A stretch of DNA of 22,269 nucleotides, taken from positions 1 through 22,269 of the forward strand of contig JBEKBO010000079.1 of the NCBI GenBank assembly GCA_050015355.1, written 5' to 3'. Below the pieces are notes generated by a model that saw nothing but the letters and a program-made list of their open reading frames with translations, was not told the origin of the DNA and did no database searches. Numbering within the stretch: position 1 is the stretch's first letter; each line of letters opens with the position of its first letter. This document shows positions 21,193-22,269 of this stretch, piece after piece. Made by a program: the position numbers and the translations under genes. This DNA comes from CAWBRT01 sp050015355. Its GTDB lineage: Bacteria > Acidobacteriota > Terriglobia > Terriglobales > Acidobacteriaceae.

Positions 21193-21810
21193 CTACTTCG
21201 AGGTGGTCCCAGCTTTGGCTGGGCCGCTGCCGGCTTCCACGATCTGGATGTATTTGATGGTGACCGGCTTGCTGGGTTTGTCGTTTACTCCACGAGGAAC
21301 GCGCGCAATCGCCTTCACCACCGCCACGTCTTCGCACTGCCCGAAGATCGTGTACCCGCCATTCAGGCTGGGGTAGGGAACCTCGGTCACAAAAAACTGC
21401 GAGCCATTGGTGTCCGGTCCAGCATTGGCGTATGCCAGGCGTCCGGGGCGGTCGAAGCCGAGATCAGCGCTGGTCTCGTTTTTGAATTTATATCCAGGAT
21501 CTCCCATCCCTGTTCCCGTGGGATCGCCGCCCTGGATCATGAAGTTCGGAATCACGCGGTGGAAGACGGTGCCGTCGTAGAGAGGCACGCCTTGCTTCTT
21601 GGCGCCGGTTCTCGGATCGGTCCAGTCCTTCTTTCCGGTGGCCAGTCCGATGAAGTTTGCCACGCCCAGCGGCGCCTTGTCGGGAAATAGCGTGCAATGG
21701 ATACTGCCCATGCTGGTTTCAATGATCGCCTGCGGTTGATTGCCCTTGCTCTGGGCGAAGCAGGAAAGCGCAAAGCACAACAGTATTGCCACGAACAGCG
21801 TCTTTCGCAT
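21193..21810 (-). CDS. Cyclophilin-type peptidyl-prolyl cis-trans isomerase, exported
   Basis: This 205-residue cyclophilin has a Sec signal peptide: MRKTLFVAILLCFALSCFAQS, split as basic MRK, hydrophobic core, and probable cleavage after CFA. The Cys context (ALSC) is a poor lipobox, so a soluble periplasmic enzyme is more likely than a lipoprotein. The catalytic block FHRVIPNFMIQGGDPTGTG, NAGPDTNGSQFFVTE and YTIFGQCEDVAVV is intact. The ATG at 21810 has AAAGGAG upstream; the frame continues open to 22050 through repeat sequence and is not coding there. It probably helps fold exported proteins. It precedes the cytosolic paralogue on the same strand, with 195 bp between them holding a hairpin repeat. 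Confidence 0.95.
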   Translation of the reverse strand: MRKTLFVAILLCFALSCFAQSKGNQPQAIIETSMGSIHCTLFPDKAPLGVANFIGLATGKKDWTDPRTGAKKQGVPLYDGTVFHRVIPNFMIQGGDPTGTGMGDPGYKFKNETSADLGFDRPGRLAYANAGPDTNGSQFFVTEVPYPSLNGGYTIFGQCEDVAVVKAIARVPRGVNDKPSKPVTIKYIQIVEAGSGPAKAGTTSK

Positions 21811-21864
21811 TAGTGTCTCCTTTACTTGCAGCTTACTAGCTGTTTCCCAATTCGGATTTGAAGG

Positions 21865-21917
21865 GGCGCGGGCTTCAGCCGCGCCGTTTCCTGACCGCAT
21901 TTCTCCGGCTTTAGCCG
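21865..21917. repeat. Two GC-rich palindromes
   Basis: GGCGCGG (21865-21871) pairs with CCGCGCC (21879-21885) around GCTTCAG. CGGCT/AGCCG (21906-21917) surrounds TT. The shared GGCTTYAGCC core suggests two members of one intergenic palindrome class. They lie just upstream of the exported cyclophilin gene. Confidence 0.5.
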
Positions 21918-21968
21918 CCGAGGGAACGCCGTTGACTCCGGTCCGAAATAAGTTCTGAAACCTCTTTA

Positions 21969-22168
21969 TTATTGTTGCTCTTGGCGGCTGACCTTTTCCA
22001 CCTCGGCGAAGACGCGCAGCGGTTGCCGCCAAGTATCTTTTGTACATCATCCGCCGAATACCCGCGCTTCAGCAGTGCCTGCGTGATTTTTGGCAGGTCC
22101 GCAACCGAATCGATTCCCTCCGGCAGGCAGGCGACGCCGTCAAAATCGGAGCCTAGAACCAGTCTCAT
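21969..22168 (-). pseudogene. C-terminal fragment of an M19 membrane dipeptidase, frameshifted
   Basis: Read on the - strand, LGSDFDGVACLPEGIDSV, then LPKITQALLKRGYSADDVQKILGGN, is the C-terminal metal-site and helix region of renal-dipeptidase-like (M19) enzymes. After GGN the frame turns to non-homologous sequence, but moving one base at 22020-22021 restores LRVFAEVEKVSRQEQQ and a double TAA (stop at 21969-21971), the normal family end. So one base appears to be missing. Upstream of the Met at 22168 the sequence to the window edge does not look like M19 in any frame, whereas intact enzymes have about 300 more residues. Either the gene is decayed, or the window edge carries assembly errors. 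Confidence 0.65.
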
Positions 22169-22269
22169 AAACGTTTCGGTCGGTCGGACGTGGCATTCTG
22201 GGTGTGCTCTGGAATGCTCCGTTCTGCCGCATGCATGGCCGCTGGGAGTTGACCGATCGGCAATGGGAA

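Noticed and set aside
21811..22050. N-terminal extension of the exported cyclophilin
   Set aside because: A signal peptide begins at the ATG at 21810 with AAAGGAG before it. The upstream part of the frame translates intergenic palindromes and the dipeptidase end in the wrong frame.

Overview
The window looks like a chromosomal piece of an uncultured member of the Acidobacteriota. That placement is an inference from three things: about 57-60 % apparent GC, the combination of a pyruvoyl-dependent arginine decarboxylase with a deoxyhypusine-synthase-like protein, and many short dispersed palindromic repeats between genes. No ribosomal RNA, tRNA, CRISPR array, transposase, integrase or phage gene was seen. 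Coding density is high and most genes are ordinary full-length metabolic genes.

Region 1 (1-5800, + strand) is a probable small-molecule catabolic cluster. It holds the tail of an unidentified gene, a VOC (glyoxalase/extradiol-dioxygenase fold) protein, a LigI-like amidohydrolase, a maleate-isomerase/Asp-Glu-racemase-family protein, an ACS-type MFS transporter, a small ubiquitin-like MoaD/ThiS-family protein ending in Gly-Gly, and an M20 metallopeptidase of the carboxypeptidase G2/ArgE/DapE type. Together they suggest uptake and breakdown of an organic acid, possibly aromatic-derived or amide-linked. The substrate cannot be read from the sequence.

Region 2 (5800-10700) is a polyamine neighbourhood. 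A - strand run carries N-carbamoylputrescine amidase (aguB), agmatine deiminase (aguA) and tadA. Divergent from it is a deoxyhypusine-synthase-like gene, and convergent with that is a pyruvoyl-dependent arginine decarboxylase. These give a complete arginine -> agmatine -> N-carbamoylputrescine -> putrescine route, next to an enzyme of a family that transfers aminobutyl groups.

Region 3 (10700-19400) is a carbon/nitrogen node. It has a LysR regulator divergent from glnA (adenylylatable type I glutamine synthetase), then glnE (its adenylyltransferase), icd (NADP-type isocitrate dehydrogenase) and mdh (malate dehydrogenase), all on the + strand.

Region 4 (19400-22269, - strand) has a repeat-rich spacer, a membrane-anchored protein of unknown function, two cyclophilin-type prolyl isomerases (one cytosolic, one exported), and a frameshifted C-terminal piece of an M19 membrane dipeptidase at the window edge.

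The main non-genic signal is a family of six hairpin units with constant ends (GGTGCCCC or GGGGTCCCC ... GGGGTRG-like) and variable, base-paired stems. They lie at 1027, 9746, 9798, 13538, 19679 and 21054. A separate perfect 28-bp inverted repeat lies near 19520-19650.
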